A DNA stretch of 64,000 bases from Asaia sp. W19 (lineage in GTDB: Bacteria; Pseudomonadota; Alphaproteobacteria; Acetobacterales; Acetobacteraceae): the NCBI RefSeq assembly GCF_003994335.1, contig NZ_PNQZ01000001.1:62013-126012 (forward strand), read 5' to 3'. The notes beneath the pieces are model-generated. The model had not been told where the DNA came from. It worked only from the letters and a program-made list of their open reading frames with translations, and searched no databases. Both the position numbers and the translations under genes were made by a program. Of the stretch, positions 61,779 to 64,000 are shown in pieces. The stretch's first letter is position 1, and each line of letters begins with the position of its first letter.

Positions 61779-63077
61779 ATGTCAGGCCCGTCTCTGGCTT
61801 CGGATACGCCCACGCCTGAAGACAGGCAGACGCACGAAAAGACGATCGCACCGACCATCCTCCCCGCAATGCCCTCCCAGGAGGAAACCGCGGAAAGCGA
61901 CGCCTATCAGGCCGGAGTGATCCGTAAGGCGATGCTGCGCCATAGTCTCGGGCTACGTGATGTCGGGGTTCTCATCCTGTCATTGCTGGCAGTGTTCTAC
62001 ACCCTGTATTTTGCCGCCGACATCGTGCTGCCCTTCGTGTTTGCGATGGTGGTCAATCTGCTGATGATCGGGCCGATGCGCTTTCTGCATGGTCGGCTGC
62101 ATATCCCCAAGCCCATCTCGGCGCTGCTCCTGATCATCGCGATGTTCCTTTTGGTGGTCTGCATAGGCACGGCCATTTCGGTCCCTGCGGCGGCGTGGCT
62201 GACCAAGGTTCCGCAAAGTCTGCCCGCGCTCCAGCAGAAGCTTGCCTTCCTGCAGGGGCCGATCGACTCATTGCAGCGCGGCTATATGCGCGTGGTCGCG
62301 CTAATGTCGAATGGGGGTCATCACCATGTGAGCGCGGCGACGGCTGCCGCCCAGTCAGCATCGAATGGTGCTGAGACGTTGCGGGTCTGGGGGTCATCCT
62401 TCCTGATCGGGACTCGCGCCTTCATGGGTGAGTTTTTCACCATGCTGCTGATGCTGTTCTTCCTGATGACAGAGGGAGACAGCCTTCTGCGTCGTATCGT
62501 GGAGATCATGCCGACCTATTCGGACAAGCGTCGTCTTGTGCAGATCACCACACAGATCGAGCGCAACGTGTCGCTTTATCTGGCGACCATCACCATCATG
62601 AATATCCTGGTGGGGCTGCTCAATCTGTTGCAATGCTGGCTGACGGGCATGCCCAACCCCCTGCTATGGGGGGTTCTGGCCTTTCTGCTCAATTACGTGC
62701 CGATCATCGGTCCTCTGACCGGTGTCGTCGTCTATTTCTGTGTGGCACTCATCAGCTTCCCATCCTTCCTGATGGCGTTGCTGCCCCCTTCGATCTATCT
62801 GTGCATTCATATACTGGAGGGGGAAACGATTACCCCCATGCTGCTGGCCAAGCGCTTCACGCTCAATCCGGTGCTGGTCATGGCCTCGCTGCTGTTCTGG
62901 GACTGGATGTGGGGGATTGGCGGGGCTTTTCTATCCGTGCCCATGCTCGCCGTATTCAAGATCTTTTGCGACCATATCGAAGGCCTCTCTCCGATCGGCC
63001 ATGTGCTGGGCGGTCCGGTACGCCCACGCTCCCTGCGCACCCTTGGCCCCGAGGTCACTCCCGGCCCTACCCCCTGA
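61779..63077 (+). CDS. AI-2E family transporter (TqsA-like permease)
   Basis: Polytopic membrane protein of 432 residues, with an N-terminal hydrophilic extension and eight hydrophobic segments, including VLILSLLAVFYTLYFAADIV and the C-terminal GVLAFLLNYVPIIGPLTGVV and LLFWDWMWGIGGAFLSVPML typical of the family. Members export diverse small molecules or act as Na+/H+ antiporters; the AI-2 label is historic. The start at 61779 has AGGAAAG upstream. No luxS or lsr genes are nearby. Confidence 0.93.
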   Translation: MSGPSLASDTPTPEDRQTHEKTIAPTILPAMPSQEETAESDAYQAGVIRKAMLRHSLGLRDVGVLILSLLAVFYTLYFAADIVLPFVFAMVVNLLMIGPMRFLHGRLHIPKPISALLLIIAMFLLVVCIGTAISVPAAAWLTKVPQSLPALQQKLAFLQGPIDSLQRGYMRVVALMSNGGHHHVSAATAAAQSASNGAETLRVWGSSFLIGTRAFMGEFFTMLLMLFFLMTEGDSLLRRIVEIMPTYSDKRRLVQITTQIERNVSLYLATITIMNILVGLLNLLQCWLTGMPNPLLWGVLAFLLNYVPIIGPLTGVVVYFCVALISFPSFLMALLPPSIYLCIHILEGETITPMLLAKRFTLNPVLVMASLLFWDWMWGIGGAFLSVPMLAVFKIFCDHIEGLSPIGHVLGGPVRPRSLRTLGPEVTPGPTP

Positions 63078-63106
63078 AGGTCGGCTAACGCCACCGCCGC
63101 GTTTGT

Positions 63107-63130
63107 CCAGATCAACCCATTCTGATCTGG
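63107..63130 (+). terminator. Hairpin downstream of the AI-2E-type gene
   Basis: CCAGATCA (63107-63114) and TGATCTGG (63123-63130) are perfect 8-base arms with an 8-base loop, 30 bases after the stop. No T-run follows; likely transcript end. The rest of the gap to 63309 is AT-rich near 63140-63180 and probably holds the promoter of the next gene. Confidence 0.45.
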
Positions 63131-63309
63131 CAACGGGCATGTGACATGAAATTATCATGCGTAATCCGCAGCCATATTCTATTAGAAGGCGGGTTCGGGG
63201 CTGAAGGTCGCTTGGCGCGATAGGTCGAACCGGCTATCAACTGCAACAAATCATTTCAAAGATCCTGAGCCGAGGTTTTAATGCGCTCCCTAGACGGCCT
63301 TGCCTGACA

Positions 63310-64000
63310 ATGCAGGCACCTCTCCTTCGCCGCCTCGGTCTGGCAGCGCTTATCGCCATCATCCTTCTCGGGATCGTCATCACGATCATTCATGAGCATG
63401 GAGGTCCCCGCTCGGACGGCCCCCATCCGCAACTGACGCGTGAAAACGGTCTGGTCATCGTCGCCGATGATTCACCGCTCATGAAGCGGCTCCATGTCGC
63501 CCCCGTGAAAACGAGCGTGCTCGATCACGGGCTGCGCGTTCCGGGCATGGTGCAGGCCGAGCCCCGGCGCAGCATCAACATCCTGACCCCTGTGACCGGT
63601 CACGTGATCAGAACCGATCTCCAGCCTGGGCAGATGGTGCACAAGGGCGATGTCCTGGCCGTGCTGGCTTCTGGGGATCTGGATCAGGCCTATGCCGATT
63701 TGCTCAAGGCGCGTGCTCAGGAGACCTATCAGGAGCGCGTGGTCAAACGCGCGCAGGACGTGCTGGCTATCGGGGGCAATGCCCGCAAGGATCTGGACTC
63801 TGCCAGCAATGACCTTTCCCAGGCCCGTGCCGAACGTCAGCGTGCGGAGCGTCGTCTCCAATCTCTGAACAGCCGCACCGATCAGGATGGCGAGGGGCTG
63901 GTAAGGCTTGTCGCGCCCGTCGATGGGCTGATTGCCAGTACGAGCCTTGCACCAGGGGTGAATATCACCGATGCCACAGCTGTGCAGGCCGTATTGCTCG
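63310..64000 (+). CDS. RND/HlyD-type efflux periplasmic adaptor (3' end outside window)
   Basis: The first 230 residues of a membrane fusion protein. One N-terminal membrane helix (about 5-28, RRLGLAALIAIILLGIVITI), then LRVPGMVQAEPRRSINILTP and PVTGHVIRTDLQPGQMVHKG (lipoyl domain), a coiled coil (about 120-185) and VDGLIASTSLAPGVNITD. The order matches CusB/CzcB-type adaptors of heavy-metal efflux. The start at ATG 63310 is the best available. An RND pump gene is expected past 64000. Confidence 0.88.
   Translation, partial: MQAPLLRRLGLAALIAIILLGIVITIIHEHGGPRSDGPHPQLTRENGLVIVADDSPLMKRLHVAPVKTSVLDHGLRVPGMVQAEPRRSINILTPVTGHVIRTDLQPGQMVHKGDVLAVLASGDLDQAYADLLKARAQETYQERVVKRAQDVLAIGGNARKDLDSASNDLSQARAERQRAERRLQSLNSRTDQDGEGLVRLVAPVDGLIASTSLAPGVNITDATAVQAVLL

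Overview
The window reads as chromosomal DNA of an acetic acid bacterium (Acetobacteraceae, Alphaproteobacteria); the genus is not fixed by what I can see. Pointers are a complete pqqABCDE operon, several TonB-dependent receptors, the ChvG/ChvI two-component pair, a maf/hemE/hemJ neighbourhood of the type that carries the alphaproteobacterial replication origin, high GC coding sequence with dense ATGA/GTGA overlaps, and GC-rich modular palindromic repeats between genes. I see no phage genes, insertion sequences, CRISPR array or rRNA. One tRNA (Ala-GGC) is present.

Layout. 0-10 kb: a siderophore receptor cut by the left edge, trhO, a small broken gene, a LysR regulator convergent with a doxX/hydrolase pair, a CorA/ZntB-like transporter, a small secreted His/Met-rich protein, and ahcY. 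10-15 kb: a SCO protein convergent with a minus-strand operon (DUF2946-like protein, TonB receptor, PepSY membrane protein) that looks like iron or copper handling. 15-24 kb: a GT32-like glycosyltransferase, an M1-type metallopeptidase, a 63-residue gene behind a Fur-like box, a minus-strand set (NrdJ-tail-like protein, RidA, FemAB-like protein), then mlaD/orf68/DUF2155. 24-30 kb: otsB-otsA-dsbB, a UrcA-like gene behind a consensus sigma-54 promoter, and chvI-chvG. 30-41 kb: housekeeping genes grpE, dnaK, dnaJ, dapB, metK, trmB, ETF-ubiquinone oxidoreductase, etfB and etfA. 41-49 kb: an allantoate/ureidoglycine catabolic pair, then a LysR regulator divergent from a TonB receptor plus a secreted CocE-type hydrolase. 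49-54.5 kb: a five-gene efflux operon (YtcA lipoprotein, HlyD-type adaptor, FUSC pump, TolC-type channel, MarR regulator) with a perfect palindrome at its promoter. 54.6-58.3 kb: tRNA-Ala, maf, a probable oriC, hemE, a HAD phosphatase, hemJ and a 3 x 125 bp tandem repeat. 58.3-64 kb: pqqEDCBA, an AI-2E-type permease and the start of an RND/HlyD-type adaptor cut by the right edge.

How it fits together. PqqA is a ribosomal peptide turned into PQQ by PqqB-E for periplasmic dehydrogenases. AllC and PucG act in successive purine-degradation steps. ETF and its quinone oxidoreductase pass electrons to the respiratory chain. OtsA and OtsB make trehalose. The sequence-level surprises are the GTAC- and DnaA-box-rich origin between maf and hemE, a trmB gene with only a CTG available as start, a sigma-54 promoter, a 13-bp stem that captures the otsB start codon, and a standalone protein built around the C-terminal module of class II ribonucleotide reductase.
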